From: Colwellia hornerae
Lineage (GTDB): Bacteria > Pseudomonadota > Gammaproteobacteria > Enterobacterales > Alteromonadaceae
Length of the DNA: 64,000 nt
Assembly: GCF_007954355.1 (NCBI RefSeq)
Contig: NZ_VOLR01000005.1
Location: 62,001 to 126,000, forward strand
Reading direction: 5' to 3'
Part shown: in pieces, positions 8,501-17,393 of the stretch
How positions within the stretch are numbered: the first letter of the stretch is position 1
How the letters are laid out: the number at the start of each line of letters is the position of its first letter
The notes under the pieces: model-generated
What the model was told of the DNA's origin: nothing
Databases searched by the model: none
The model's input: the letters and a program-made list of their open reading frames with translations, nothing else
Translations under genes and position numbers: made by a program

Positions 8501-9640
8501 TTATTTAAAATCATTATTGGCGAATAAATTTAGTTGCTCACCGAACAAGGTTTTACGCCAGCCCGACAGGATATCAATTGATTCACTATATTCGGGCGCA
8601 TTGTATAATTTAAAATGCCATGACAAAAATTGATTAATTTGTTTTTTAGAGGCTAAATTTTCAGGGGTAAGTTCCGCTTTTAGCGCTTGTTCAACAACAA
8701 AGCTTTTCACTTTCTTAAATATTTGTTTATAACCTGGGTATTCATCAAGACGAAAAATTTTCTCTGGGTATTGACCACAATCTTCTTGCTCAGCCTTTTT
8801 TAAGACCATCAACATCGTTTTGCCCTTGTGGCGAACGTCAAGCATTTCGACGCCTTCAAGATTGGCCATAACAGCAACGTTATCAGGGTTATGAACCGCT
8901 AAAGCAAACAAGGTGTGATCTTTGGCGATAAAGCCTATTGGCATATCACGACTTTGCGCTTGCTTAAAACGCCAACTGGCTAAGTGTTGTAAGATATACA
9001 ACTGCTTGGCGCTGAGTTTCCAGCTTAACTTGATATTACGATACAATTTACTTTCATCAATTGGGGTGAATTTTTTCTCTATCAGTAATTCGCTTTCTTC
9101 CTGCGCGGCATCAAGCCAGCCTTTTTGCTCAAGTTCATCGCGAATACGCGGATACAGTTGAAATAGATACTCGACATCGGCTTGCGCATAATCAAGCTGT
9201 TTAGCACTTAAAGGACGCTTCATCCAATCGGTTCTAGACTCAGACTTATCAACTTCTATTTCGAGATAATGATTAACCATCGCGGCATAGCCCATAGATA
9301 AACCATGGCCAAGAAACGACATCATTATTTGGCTGTCAATTAAGTTAACCGGACGACAATTTGCCGCAGTCAGAAAAACTTCTAAATCTTCTGAACAAGC
9401 ATGCAGCACTTTACAAATTTTTTCATCGCTTAATAGCTGCCAAAAGGGTGATAAGTCATCGATAGCAACGGGGTCAATTAAGGCTAAATTTTCCCCGTCG
9501 TTCACTTGAATAAGACCCAATTTAGGATATAAGGTACGAGTACGAACAAATTCGGTGTCGATTGCCAAAAAGTCTGCTTGCGCAAGCTTCTGACAAAGCA
9601 CGACCAATGAGGCATGATCTTCTACGTAAGTTTTATTCAA
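8501..9640 (-). CDS. rnd: Ribonuclease D
   Basis: A 379-residue 3'-5' exoribonuclease that trims tRNA precursors and other structured RNAs. The DEDDy catalytic residues are present: Asp28 and Glu30 in AIDTEFVRTRT, Asp in HACSEDLEVF, and Tyr/Asp in LDYAQADVEYL. An HRDC domain follows (about residues 210-290). The start codon is TTG at 9640, supported by AAGGGA five to six bases upstream and by alignment with E. coli RNase D; no ATG is available nearby. It is the first gene of the rnd-ycgL-transglycosylase cluster. Confidence 0.95.
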   Translation of the reverse strand: MNKTYVEDHASLVVLCQKLAQADFLAIDTEFVRTRTLYPKLGLIQVNDGENLALIDPVAIDDLSPFWQLLSDEKICKVLHACSEDLEVFLTAANCRPVNLIDSQIMMSFLGHGLSMGYAAMVNHYLEIEVDKSESRTDWMKRPLSAKQLDYAQADVEYLFQLYPRIRDELEQKGWLDAAQEESELLIEKKFTPIDESKLYRNIKLSWKLSAKQLYILQHLASWRFKQAQSRDMPIGFIAKDHTLFALAVHNPDNVAVMANLEGVEMLDVRHKGKTMLMVLKKAEQEDCGQYPEKIFRLDEYPGYKQIFKKVKSFVVEQALKAELTPENLASKKQINQFLSWHFKLYNAPEYSESIDILSGWRKTLFGEQLNLFANNDFK

Positions 9641-9692
9641 GTGTATCCCTTAAAAAATTAATAACAGCTTAGACAACAATACCAACAACAGA

Positions 9693-10553
9693 TTAACGGC
9701 GACGACGCGTTGCTTGTTGACTTCTTTGTTGATGTTTTTTCACTGAGCGGCGAATACGACGGCTTTTGGCATTATCCATCACTTTCTCGTCCACTTTTAC
9801 TTTGCTTTGTGTTTCAACAGGCAAGCCGACTAATTTACGGTAGTAATTAACTTCAGCTAAAGCTAACTCAGTCCAACCACCATTAGGTAATTGTCGTTTC
9901 ATTTCCATATCGCCATAGCGTACACGAATTAAACGGCTGACTTGAACTTCTTGGCTTTCCCATAAACGGCGAACTTCACGGTTACGCCCTTCAGAAAGTA
10001 CCACATGAAACCAATGATTACGGCCTTCACCACCTTTATAGGTAATTTTTTGAAATTTCGCCGGCCCATCTTCTAATTTTACACCCGCACGCAATGTTTG
10101 CAGCATGGCTTCATTAACTTCGCCAAAAACACGTACGGCATATTCACGTTCAACTTTTTGTGAAGGATGCATTAAGCGATTAGCTAGCTCGCCATCTGTG
10201 GTAAATAACAACATACCCGAGGTGTTAATATCTAATCGACCGACAGCAACCCAGCGGCTATTCTCTAATGGCGGTAAACGATCAAAAACCGTTGGACGGC
10301 CTTCAGGATCTTTACGGGTACACATTTCGCCTTCTGGCTTGTTGTACATAATGACACGACATAAATCGTCTTCTTTAGGTTTTAACTTAACGATGTGACC
10401 ATCAAGACGAATTTGCTCGCTTCCTTCGATGCGATCCCCTAAAAAAGCGGTTTTTCCATCAACGCTGATACGACCAGCACTAATAAAGGTTTCCATTTCA
10501 CGGCGTGAACCTTTACCGGCACGGGCAAGGACTTTTTGTAATTTTTCAGACAT
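9693..10553 (-). CDS. rluB: 23S rRNA pseudouridine(2605) synthase
   Basis: A 286-residue RNA-modifying enzyme that isomerises a uridine in domain V of 23S rRNA. An N-terminal S4 RNA-binding domain (1-60) precedes the synthase domain, with catalytic Asp108 in [11 protein letters not shown] and the [11 protein letters not shown] segment. The last 25 residues are strongly basic (RRIRR...RRRR), as in other RluB proteins. It starts ATG 10553. The gene lies downstream of scpB in the same direction, a conserved arrangement in gammaproteobacteria. Confidence 0.93.
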   Translation of the reverse strand: MSEKLQKVLARAGKGSRREMETFISAGRISVDGKTAFLGDRIEGSEQIRLDGHIVKLKPKEDDLCRVIMYNKPEGEMCTRKDPEGRPTVFDRLPPLENSRWVAVGRLDINTSGMLLFTTDGELANRLMHPSQKVEREYAVRVFGEVNEAMLQTLRAGVKLEDGPAKFQKITYKGGEGRNHWFHVVLSEGRNREVRRLWESQEVQVSRLIRVRYGDMEMKRQLPNGGWTELALAEVNYYRKLVGLPVETQSKVKVDEKVMDNAKSRRIRRSVKKHQQRSQQATRRRR

Positions 10554-10663
10554 GGTTTTAACTCTCTTTACGTCAGTAACTTCACGGTATTTTCCGCTAC
10601 GTTGCTGTCTCTAAAATAAATAGTGTTTGTATATTTTTATTAATACGGCTGCTGTTGCTATAA

Positions 10664-11245
10664 CTAAACCAATGCTTGCAAAGGTCTATCTATAGCGCCT
10701 AAATCAGCCATAGGCAATAATTCGGGTAACTGGCTTAATGAAGTTAATGAAAAATAATCTAAAAATGCTTTGGTGGTCGCATATAACGATGGCCGCCCCG
10801 GCACTTCTTTATTACCCACCACTTTCACCCAGTTTCTTTCTAATAATGTTTTCATTATATAACTACTTACCGCTACTCCGCGAATCTCTTCAATTTCGCC
10901 GCGAGTTATTGGCTGTTTATAAGCAATAAGAGCAAGCGTTTCTAAGAGCGCCCGCGAATACTTAGGCGTTTTTTCTTTGGTGAGCTTAGCAACAAAAAAA
11001 GCTAAGTCTTCGTTAAGCTCACTAATCGTTTCAAATCGGTAACCTGAAGCAACCTGCACCAAGTTAACCCCTGAATTTTTATATTTTATCACCAATTCAT
11101 CAATGACATCACGAATTTGCTGGTGATTAAGCTGATAATTAACTAATAACTCTGTTTTTAGTTGCTTAACACTCAATGGCCCATCACTGACAAAAAAAGC
11201 CGCTTCAATAAGTTTAGCTATTTTTATTCTCTCAACGGTTGTCAT
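10664..11245 (-). CDS. scpB: Segregation and condensation protein B
   Basis: A 193-residue winged-helix subunit that pairs with ScpA and an SMC protein to organise chromosomes. The start is taken at ATG 11245, which overlaps the scpA stop in an ATGA arrangement and gives MTTVERIKIAKLIEAAFF. A longer form starting inside scpA is unlikely. The SRALLETLALIAYKQPITRGEIEEIRG stretch is the core ScpB winged-helix signature. No separate strong ribosome-binding site is visible, so expression is probably coupled to scpA. Confidence 0.92.
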   Translation of the reverse strand: MTTVERIKIAKLIEAAFFVSDGPLSVKQLKTELLVNYQLNHQQIRDVIDELVIKYKNSGVNLVQVASGYRFETISELNEDLAFFVAKLTKEKTPKYSRALLETLALIAYKQPITRGEIEEIRGVAVSSYIMKTLLERNWVKVVGNKEVPGRPSLYATTKAFLDYFSLTSLSQLPELLPMADLGAIDRPLQALV

Positions 11246-12084
11246 GCTGGTAAACGTACTCTTAATTGACCAAAAATGGTGGTTTGCAGACATTCTATCA
11301 AACTTTCTTTGATCAGCTCTAAAATAGCTAAAAAAGTTACCACAACACCTTGTCTACCCTCCGCGACGTTAAATAAAGCGCTAAATTCAACGAAAGCTGA
11401 GCTCTTTTCGGCAGCACACTTTAATTGCGCTAATATTGATGACATCCGCTCTCTGGTTGATAAAGATTCTTTTTCAATATGATGATGCTCTAGTGCTTTG
11501 GTACGTTTAAGTACCCCTTGTAAAGCACTGACCAGTTCACTTAAGTTGACATCAGCCTGAAAAACGGCGGCTTGAAAATCTTCAGATAATTCAACATTGC
11601 CTTGAAAAAAATCACGTTCAAGACGAGGGATTTGATCAAGTTGTTGTGCGGCATTTTTAATTACTTCATATTCTTGCAAACGACGAACTAATTCGGCACG
11701 TGGGTCTTCATCCTCATCAGCTACCACTTGTTTTGGTAATAATAAACGTGATTTTATTTCCATTAAAATGGCGGCCATTACTAGGTATTCGGCCGCTAAT
11801 TCCATTTTGATTTCTTTCATTAATTCAATGTATTGCATATATTGTGTGGTGATGGGCGCAATAGGCATATCAAGAATATCAAACTTTTGCTTACGAATAA
11901 GGTAAAGCAATAAATCAAGTGGTCCTTCAAACGACTCTAAAATAACTTCTAAGGCATCAGGCGGAATAAATAAATCTTTTGGCTTATTAACCACCACTTC
12001 ACCACGGATCAATGCCAGCGGTAATACCTGCTGAACCATCTCTCGTGGCATAGTTTTTTCTTTTGAATTAACCGGCTGACTCAC
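11242..12084 (-). CDS. scpA: Segregation and condensation protein A
   Basis: A 280-residue kleisin-type subunit that bridges the SMC heads. The conserved N-terminal region FEGPLDLLLYLIRKQK (about 53-68) and the MAAILMEIKSRLLLPK helix are plain; the C-terminal winged helix is present. The longest reading uses GTG at 12084; an ATG eleven codons later (12051) is a possible alternative and neither has a strong Shine-Dalgarno. It overlaps scpB by four bases. In many enterobacteria this role is taken by MukBEF, so scpAB fits an Alteromonadales-type genome. Confidence 0.92.
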   Translation of the reverse strand: MSQPVNSKEKTMPREMVQQVLPLALIRGEVVVNKPKDLFIPPDALEVILESFEGPLDLLLYLIRKQKFDILDMPIAPITTQYMQYIELMKEIKMELAAEYLVMAAILMEIKSRLLLPKQVVADEDEDPRAELVRRLQEYEVIKNAAQQLDQIPRLERDFFQGNVELSEDFQAAVFQADVNLSELVSALQGVLKRTKALEHHHIEKESLSTRERMSSILAQLKCAAEKSSAFVEFSALFNVAEGRQGVVVTFLAILELIKESLIECLQTTIFGQLRVRLPA

Positions 12085-12111
12085 TCGTTATTAATCCATA
12101 ATAAGTTGTAG

Positions 12112-12732
12112 TTATTCAAAGGGGCTTGGGTCGCCTTCACCGACTCGAATAACGTTCACTGCATCATCAGAAAAATCAATGACTGTGGTTGGGTGCTCAC
12201 CCAAGTGCCCACCGTTAATGATTAAATCAACTTGGTGCTCTAAAATATCGCGAATGTGCTCAGGGTCATATTCTGCTCGTTCTTCACCCGGCATGATTAA
12301 CGTTGTCGACATGATAGGCTCTTGCAGTTCAGCCAATAAGGCTTGCACTATGGCATTATCAGGCACCCGGATACCTATGGTTTTTCTTTTCGGATTTAAT
12401 AACCGTTTAGGTACTTCTTTTGACCCTTTAAAAATAAAGGTATAAGGACCTGGGGTATTCGCTTTTAATAACCGATAGGCGCTGTTATCAACACGGGTAT
12501 ACTCAGATAATTCAGATAAATCACGGCACACTAAGGTGAAATTATGATCTTTATCGATATTTCGAATATTACAAATACGCTCAAGCGCTTTTTTGTCGCC
12601 GATATGACAACCTAAAGCATAGCCTGAATCGGTAGGGTAAACGATAACACCACCTTGTTGGATAATGGCCGCCGCTTGCTTCATCAAACGACCTTGCGGA
12701 TTATCTGGGTGTACATAAAAAAACTGACTCAT
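12112..12732 (-). CDS. yciO: YciO-type threonylcarbamoyl-AMP synthase family protein
   Basis: A 206-residue protein of the Sua5/YrdC/YciO fold. Members bind ATP, threonine and bicarbonate to make threonylcarbamoyl-AMP for tRNA t6A; the YciO branch has weak or unsettled activity and usually coexists with TsaC elsewhere. Visible are the KQAAAIIQQGGVIVYPTDSG opening with the KxR-like nucleotide pocket, SELSEYTRVDN and RVPDNAIVQALL. It sits in the conserved rnm-yciO-scpA-scpB-rluB block beside the trp operon. Start ATG 12732. Confidence 0.9.
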   Translation of the reverse strand: MSQFFYVHPDNPQGRLMKQAAAIIQQGGVIVYPTDSGYALGCHIGDKKALERICNIRNIDKDHNFTLVCRDLSELSEYTRVDNSAYRLLKANTPGPYTFIFKGSKEVPKRLLNPKRKTIGIRVPDNAIVQALLAELQEPIMSTTLIMPGEERAEYDPEHIRDILEHQVDLIINGGHLGEHPTTVIDFSDDAVNVIRVGEGDPSPFE

Positions 12733-12849
12733 AAATTTGCTCCACTAAGATGTTGATGTTAATTTCGGTGTTAATTGTTAATACTGTTGCTAAGCTCGTT
12801 CTTAACTTTGCTAATAGCTTGGGTATAACCTTAGTTACTCACTTAGGAC

Positions 12850-13722
12850 CTAGTGCCAAAGATCCCAAATCGGTTTGACCTGATCAGGCATACGTAAATT
12901 ACGACCTAAATCACTCCAGCGCGTTGGATAATGAAAGTCTGAGCCCATAGATGCATGTAAATCATATTCTAAACAAAAGCTTAGCATTAATTTTCGTTGT
13001 TCGTTAGCCATTTGCGGTAATACTATCTCTAAACCATCGCCTTTTGCGGCTTTAAATTGCACCACTAAGCGGCGTAACCATTTGGTTGATAAGTCATATC
13101 TAACCGGGTGGGCAATGACAGCATTACCACCGGCATGATGAATAGCGGCAATCGCTTCTTCAATAGAACACCAGTTTGGTTTTACAAACGCGCGTTGGCC
13201 TTTGCCAATGTATTTATCAAAGGCTTTTTGCATATGATCAACATGGCCTTCTTGCAATAATATTTTAGCAAAGTGTGCCCGCGTTATAGAGCCTTGCCCG
13301 GCAAGCTCTTTCGCTTGCTGGTAAATACCAGGGAAACCACATTTGGTGAGTTTTTCACCCATAGTGGTGGCACGTAATTCTCTTGCTGCTTGCTGGCTGG
13401 CAATTAACGTTTGCAATTGTTGATTATTTTCATCAATGTTTAAGCCAACAATATGAATTTCAAAACCATGCCAGCTGGTTGATATTTCGATGCCATTGAT
13501 GATGGTTAATGGATGATTTTTTTCTAGAATATAATCTTTAGCTATAGATAAACCTTTAACTGTGTCGTGATCGGTAATGGCTAAAACATTCAATTGGAAG
13601 TTAACCGCCCGTTCAACAAGCTCTTGCGGCGTCAGTGTCCCATCAGAACATTTGGTATGACTGTGCAAATCGACCCGTAGGCTATAATAATCAGCTAAAT
13701 CAGAGGTTGACAATACAGTCAT
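12850..13722 (-). CDS. rnm: PHP-domain 3',5'-nucleotide bisphosphate phosphatase / RNase AM
   Basis: A 290-residue metal-dependent phosphoesterase of the PHP superfamily, the family of E. coli YciV (RNase AM), which hydrolyses 3',5'-bisphosphonucleotides and trims rRNA 5' ends. Metal-binding motifs: DLHSHTKCSDG near the N terminus, ITDHDTV, AHPVRY and GSDFHYP. The start is set at ATG 13722; the frame stays open for 51 more codons, but that extension would be antisense to the trp leader. It is divergent from the trp operon, a classic gammaproteobacterial arrangement. Confidence 0.92.
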   Translation of the reverse strand: MTVLSTSDLADYYSLRVDLHSHTKCSDGTLTPQELVERAVNFQLNVLAITDHDTVKGLSIAKDYILEKNHPLTIINGIEISTSWHGFEIHIVGLNIDENNQQLQTLIASQQAARELRATTMGEKLTKCGFPGIYQQAKELAGQGSITRAHFAKILLQEGHVDHMQKAFDKYIGKGQRAFVKPNWCSIEEAIAAIHHAGGNAVIAHPVRYDLSTKWLRRLVVQFKAAKGDGLEIVLPQMANEQRKLMLSFCLEYDLHASMGSDFHYPTRWSDLGRNLRMPDQVKPIWDLWH

Positions 13723-13740
13723 AATCGGTTCTTCTATAGG
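13707..13740 (+). promoter_or_regulatory. Possible trp promoter
   Basis: A perfect TTGACA (13707-13712), just inside the 5' end of rnm, points toward the trp leader. The best -10-like sequence nearby (TTCTATAGG, 13732-13740) is poorly spaced, at 19 bases or more. I see no palindrome resembling the E. coli TrpR operator. Tentative. Confidence 0.25.
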
Positions 13741-13770
13741 GGAATTAATTGCTAAGGCAATTTTACTGAG

Positions 13771-13839
13771 ATGAAGACAATAATGATACAAGTAAAACAA
13801 ACTATTTCGATGAATTGTTGGTGGCACAAATCTACATAA
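13771..13839 (+). CDS. trpL: trp operon leader peptide (tandem Trp)
   Basis: A short ORF of 22 codons from ATG 13771, or 18 codons from the in-frame ATG 13783, ending TAA 13837-13839. It contains adjacent Trp codons (13819-13824) in the context Asn-Cys-Trp-Trp-His, as in enterobacterial and Vibrio trp leaders. CACAA (13825-13829) can pair with TTGTG (13845-13849) as pause hairpin. ATAAGTGGG (13836-13844) can pair with CCTGCTTAT (13880-13888) as antiterminator, with two G-U pairs. This is the complete set of elements of a trp attenuator. Confidence 0.85.
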   Translation: MKTIMIQVKQTISMNCWWHKST

Positions 13840-13873
13840 GTGGGTTGTGATGTTTACTTGTACGTAAAAATTC

Positions 13874-13916
13874 AAAAAGCCTGCTTATTTTATAATGAGT
13901 GGGCTTTTTACTTTTT
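13874..13916 (+). terminator. trp attenuator terminator
   Basis: AAAAAGCC (13874-13881) pairs with GGCTTTTT (13902-13909), with an inner GCTTATT/AATGAGT stem including two wobbles, followed by a T-rich tail. The right arm closely resembles the E. coli trp attenuator. It lies 35 bases after the leader peptide stop and 136 bases before trpE. Confidence 0.88.
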
Positions 13917-13949
13917 AGCTCAAAGCTAAAGTACTATGGCGAGAAAAAC

Positions 13950-14012
13950 ATGATTATTACGCGCGTTAAAAGTTGGTTTATATGGTGGCTATTGCCTATT
14001 TATGCAGGTTGA
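13950..14012 (+). CDS. Second Trp-rich short ORF between attenuator and trpE
   Basis: A 20-codon ORF (ATG 13950, TGA 14010-14012) lying after the attenuator and 39 bases before trpE. Its product begins MIITRVKSWF and contains three Trp, two of them adjacent (positions 9, 12 and 13); the rest is hydrophobic. GGCGAG lies upstream. A five-codon ORF (13936-13953) overlaps its start codon. There is no terminator between this ORF and trpE, so if translated it could affect trpE translation or mRNA stability rather than termination. It may be a chance ORF; Trp clustering in this position is the only support. Confidence 0.45.
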   Translation: MIITRVKSWFIWWLLPIYAG

Positions 14013-14051
14013 CCATTAATTTAAATTAGACGTTAAAAGCTAGGAAAGAAT

Positions 14052-15716
14052 ATGAATCATCAGAATACGCTTACCATAGATAAGCAAACTGGCAGTGTTA
14101 CCACACTATCAGAAACCGTTAAATATCAGACCGATCCCCTGGCGATATTTCACCAATTAAGCCAAAACAGCGACAATAACTTATTATTAGAATCGGCTGA
14201 GATTGATAAAAAGCATCAATTAAAAAGCTTATTACTTACCGACGCGGCATTAAAAATTACCTGTCATGGTAATCTTGTTACCTTTGAAGCGTTAACTAAC
14301 AATGGTCAAGCGGCCCTTGAGTTTGTACAACAGCAACTCGCTACACACGCTACGTTAACCATTAAAGATAAAACACTCAGCGCTATTTTCCCCGAAGTCA
14401 CGCAACAACTTGATGAAAAATCGCGCTTACTCGCTATTAATCCTTTTCAAAGTTTGCGCTTATTCAACAAGCTTAAAAATAGCAACGGTCACCCTTTTGC
14501 GATATTTTTAGGTGGCGTCTTCGCTTTTGATATGATGTCGATGACCGAGCAATTACCGACAGTAAGCCAAGGTGATAATACCTGCCCAGACTTCGTCTAT
14601 TATTTAGCTGAAACCGTTGTGGTTATCGATCATGAAGCGCAATCAACTGAAGTTATTGGTAATGTTTTTTCAGGAGAAGCGGCAAATAGTAATCTCGTGA
14701 CTATTCGTCAACGGTTAGCTGATATAAAAAATATTTTAGCCCAGCAATATATTGCTCAAGAAAAGGCTTATGACAAGCCGATTGAAAAAAGTGAAGTTAT
14801 TAGCGACATTTCAGATCAACAGTTCTGTGACACCGTTAATCAGTTAAAAGAAAATATTCGCGCCGGTGATATTTTTCAAGTGGTACCTTCTCGGACCTTT
14901 TCGCTCAAATGCTCAAATACTTTAAATGCTTATAAAGCGTTAAAGCAAAGCAACCCTAGCCCTTATATGTTTTACTTAAAAGACAGCGACTTTTGTATTT
15001 TTGGTGCTTCGCCAGAATCTGCTTTAAAATATCAACATAAAAATCGTCAAGTAGAAATTTATCCCATTGCAGGAACTCGTCCGCGCGGACTTAATAAAGA
15101 CGGTTCAATTTCCCTTGATTTAGACAGCCGTATTGAACTTGAATTACGTTTAGATAAAAAAGAGTTAGCCGAGCACACTATGCTAGTTGATTTAGCCCGC
15201 AACGATATTGCCCGCGTTAGTCAAGCAGGTACTCGCTATGTTGCTGACTTATTAAAAGTTGACCGTTACTCTCATGTTATGCATTTAGTCTCTAGAGTGT
15301 GTGGCACCTTAGCGCTCGACCTTGATGCTCTGCATGCTTATCAAGCTTGTATGAATATGGGCACTTTATCGGGAGCACCAAAAGTAAAAGCGACACAATT
15401 AATCCGAGCAGTAGAAGGCAAGCGTCGAGGCAGTTATGGTGGCGCGGTTGGCTATTTAACCGGTGATGGTGAAATGGATACCTGTATTGTTATCCGTTCT
15501 GCTTTTGTTAAACACGGTATAGCGCATGTTCAAGCAGGTGCCGGTGTTGTTTACGACTCAGATCCCCAGTCAGAAGCCAATGAAACCAAGCAAAAAGCAC
15601 AGGCGGTCATTAATGCCATTCAACATGCAGAACGGTTCACTGTTGAGATAACTGCCGCCCCAAGTAGCAACAGCGCTAGCCTAAACACCACGTGCAAGGA
15701 GAGTAATCATGCATAG
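14052..15716 (+). CDS. trpE: Anthranilate synthase component I
   Basis: A 554-residue chorismate-using subunit that makes anthranilate with ammonia from TrpG, the first committed step of tryptophan synthesis. The N-terminal regulatory domain contains LLESAEIDKK and a Ser exactly ten residues after LLES, the LLESx10S tryptophan-binding motif, so feedback inhibition is expected. The catalytic domain carries GDIFQVVPSR, PIAGTRPRG, ELRLDKKELAEH and GTLSGAPKVKA. The start ATG 14052 has AGGAAAG upstream. It overlaps trpG by eight bases. Length is slightly above the enterobacterial 520, due to a Ser/Thr/Asn-rich C-terminal tail. Confidence 0.97.
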   Translation: MNHQNTLTIDKQTGSVTTLSETVKYQTDPLAIFHQLSQNSDNNLLLESAEIDKKHQLKSLLLTDAALKITCHGNLVTFEALTNNGQAALEFVQQQLATHATLTIKDKTLSAIFPEVTQQLDEKSRLLAINPFQSLRLFNKLKNSNGHPFAIFLGGVFAFDMMSMTEQLPTVSQGDNTCPDFVYYLAETVVVIDHEAQSTEVIGNVFSGEAANSNLVTIRQRLADIKNILAQQYIAQEKAYDKPIEKSEVISDISDQQFCDTVNQLKENIRAGDIFQVVPSRTFSLKCSNTLNAYKALKQSNPSPYMFYLKDSDFCIFGASPESALKYQHKNRQVEIYPIAGTRPRGLNKDGSISLDLDSRIELELRLDKKELAEHTMLVDLARNDIARVSQAGTRYVADLLKVDRYSHVMHLVSRVCGTLALDLDALHAYQACMNMGTLSGAPKVKATQLIRAVEGKRRGSYGGAVGYLTGDGEMDTCIVIRSAFVKHGIAHVQAGAGVVYDSDPQSEANETKQKAQAVINAIQHAERFTVEITAAPSSNSASLNTTCKESNHA

Positions 15717-16374
15717 TCATCAAGAAACCCCTGATAATGGCAAGGTTAAAATCTTCATGCTCGACAACCTCGATTCTTTTACTTACAACTTGGTCGATGA
15801 ATTTCAATGTTTAGGGTTTGAACCGACCATATATCGAAACACCCTGTCGGCAGATTTTATCTTTGAACAAATGCAAAAATTCAACGGCCGAGTATTACTG
15901 GTCTTATCGCCTGGCCCAGGTGAACCCAATAAAGCCGGCTGTTTAATGGCATTAATTGCTCAATGTGCCGGTAAATTTCCAATTTTAGGCATTTGTTTAG
16001 GCCATCAAGCTTTAGTTGAACACTATGGCGGTAAAGTTATCCGTGCACCTGAAATTGTCCATGGTAAAGCCTCGAGTATTACCCACCGTCAAACGGGTGT
16101 GTTTGACCAGATAAATCACCCTTTACCTGTGGCTCGCTACCACTCACTGATCGCAAGTGAAGTACCTAATACTATTGATATTATTGCTGAATATATCACC
16201 GCTGAACAAATCAGTTTACCGATGGCTATTGAGCATAAAAAAGACATAGCCCTAGGATTTCAATTTCATCCAGAGTCAATCCTAACCACTTATGGCGGCA
16301 CGTTATTAGCGCAAACTATTGACTATTTACTGGCTTCACCACAAAAAACAGCAGCGGAAGGTTCTTATGAGTAA
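15709..16374 (+). CDS. trpG: Anthranilate synthase component II (glutamine amidotransferase)
   Basis: A 221-residue class I glutamine amidotransferase that supplies ammonia to TrpE. The catalytic triad is visible: Cys96 in GICLGHQ and His187/Glu189 in QFHPES. DNLDSFTYNL near the N terminus is the family signature. It starts inside the end of trpE with AAGGAGAG upstream, and overlaps trpD by eight bases. TrpG stands alone here, unlike the E. coli trpGD fusion. Confidence 0.96.
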   Translation: MHSHQETPDNGKVKIFMLDNLDSFTYNLVDEFQCLGFEPTIYRNTLSADFIFEQMQKFNGRVLLVLSPGPGEPNKAGCLMALIAQCAGKFPILGICLGHQALVEHYGGKVIRAPEIVHGKASSITHRQTGVFDQINHPLPVARYHSLIASEVPNTIDIIAEYITAEQISLPMAIEHKKDIALGFQFHPESILTTYGGTLLAQTIDYLLASPQKTAAEGSYE

Positions 16375-17392
16375 AATTTTACAACAACTCGTTGATGGAA
16401 ATGATATTAGCCAGAGTGAAGCTGAAGATTTTTTTAAAAATATGATCAAAGGTGAAGTTGAACCCGTACTGTTAGCGAGTGTATTAACTGCCTTAAAAAT
16501 AAAGGGCGAAACGGCTAACGAAATCTCAGGTGCTGCCCTAGCCATAAGAGGCTCAGCAACACCATTTCCTGGGCAAGAGCATAACGTTGCTGACTGTGTA
16601 GGTACCGGTGGCGATGGCGCGAATACCATTAATATATCAACTACCGCAGCAATTTTAGCCGCAGCATGTGGTTTGAAAATGGCGAAACATGGAAATCGCA
16701 GTGTTTCTAGCATGTCCGGCTCGGCAGATTTACTGGAGGCCTTTGGCGTCAATTTAATGATGTCGCCAACGACAGCTAGTGCGTGTTTAGCGCAAACAAA
16801 TTTATGTTTTTTATATGCTCCCGCTTATCACCCGGGATTTAAGCATGCAGCTCCAGTGAGAAAATCTATGGGAGTGCGCACGTTATTTAATATATTAGGG
16901 CCATTAGTAAACCCTGCTTCACCAAGCACTATGTTACTCGGTGTTTATACGCCAGCGCTTATCGAGGTCATGGCAAAAAGTTTACTGTTAACTGGGGTTA
17001 AGCGTGGTTGGGTCGTTCACGGTAGCGGTTTAGATGAGATTGCCTTACACGGCGAAACGCAAATTAGCGAGATAGCCAATGGTCAATGTACAAACCGAAC
17101 CATTTCTCCCGCTGATTTTGGTTTACCCAGTTACACATTAGAAGATATTAAAGGCGGTACCCCACAAGAAAATGCCGAGTATATTCGCGCTATTCTCAGC
17201 GGTAACGGCAAGCCTGCTCATAATGATGCCGTCATTATTAACTGCGCCGCATTATTGTATTTACATGATAAAGCGAGTGATTTAAAAATAGCCGCTAACA
17301 TGGCAAGTGACGTATTAGCGTCAGGTAAAGCATTAACGACCTTAGAGAATATGGTCGTAATTTCAAACTCAGACTCAAAGGCAATGGCATAA
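16367..17392 (+). CDS. trpD: Anthranilate phosphoribosyltransferase
   Basis: A 341-residue enzyme that transfers the phosphoribosyl group of PRPP to anthranilate. The start is ATG 16367, just before the trpG stop, with GGAAGG upstream; this gives MSKILQQLVDGNDIS as expected for the family. The PRPP-binding GTGGDGANTINIST and the KHGNRSVSS loop are intact, as are NILGPLVNP and VVHGSGLDE. It is separated from trpC/F by a single base, consistent with coupled translation. Confidence 0.96.
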   Translation: MSKILQQLVDGNDISQSEAEDFFKNMIKGEVEPVLLASVLTALKIKGETANEISGAALAIRGSATPFPGQEHNVADCVGTGGDGANTINISTTAAILAAACGLKMAKHGNRSVSSMSGSADLLEAFGVNLMMSPTTASACLAQTNLCFLYAPAYHPGFKHAAPVRKSMGVRTLFNILGPLVNPASPSTMLLGVYTPALIEVMAKSLLLTGVKRGWVVHGSGLDEIALHGETQISEIANGQCTNRTISPADFGLPSYTLEDIKGGTPQENAEYIRAILSGNGKPAHNDAVIINCAALLYLHDKASDLKIAANMASDVLASGKALTTLENMVVISNSDSKAMA

Positions 17393-17393
17393 C

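Noticed and set aside
13723-13875. N-terminal extension of the PHP protein (51 codons)
   Set aside because: Family alignment places the start at 13722, and the extension is antisense to the trp leader peptide and attenuator.
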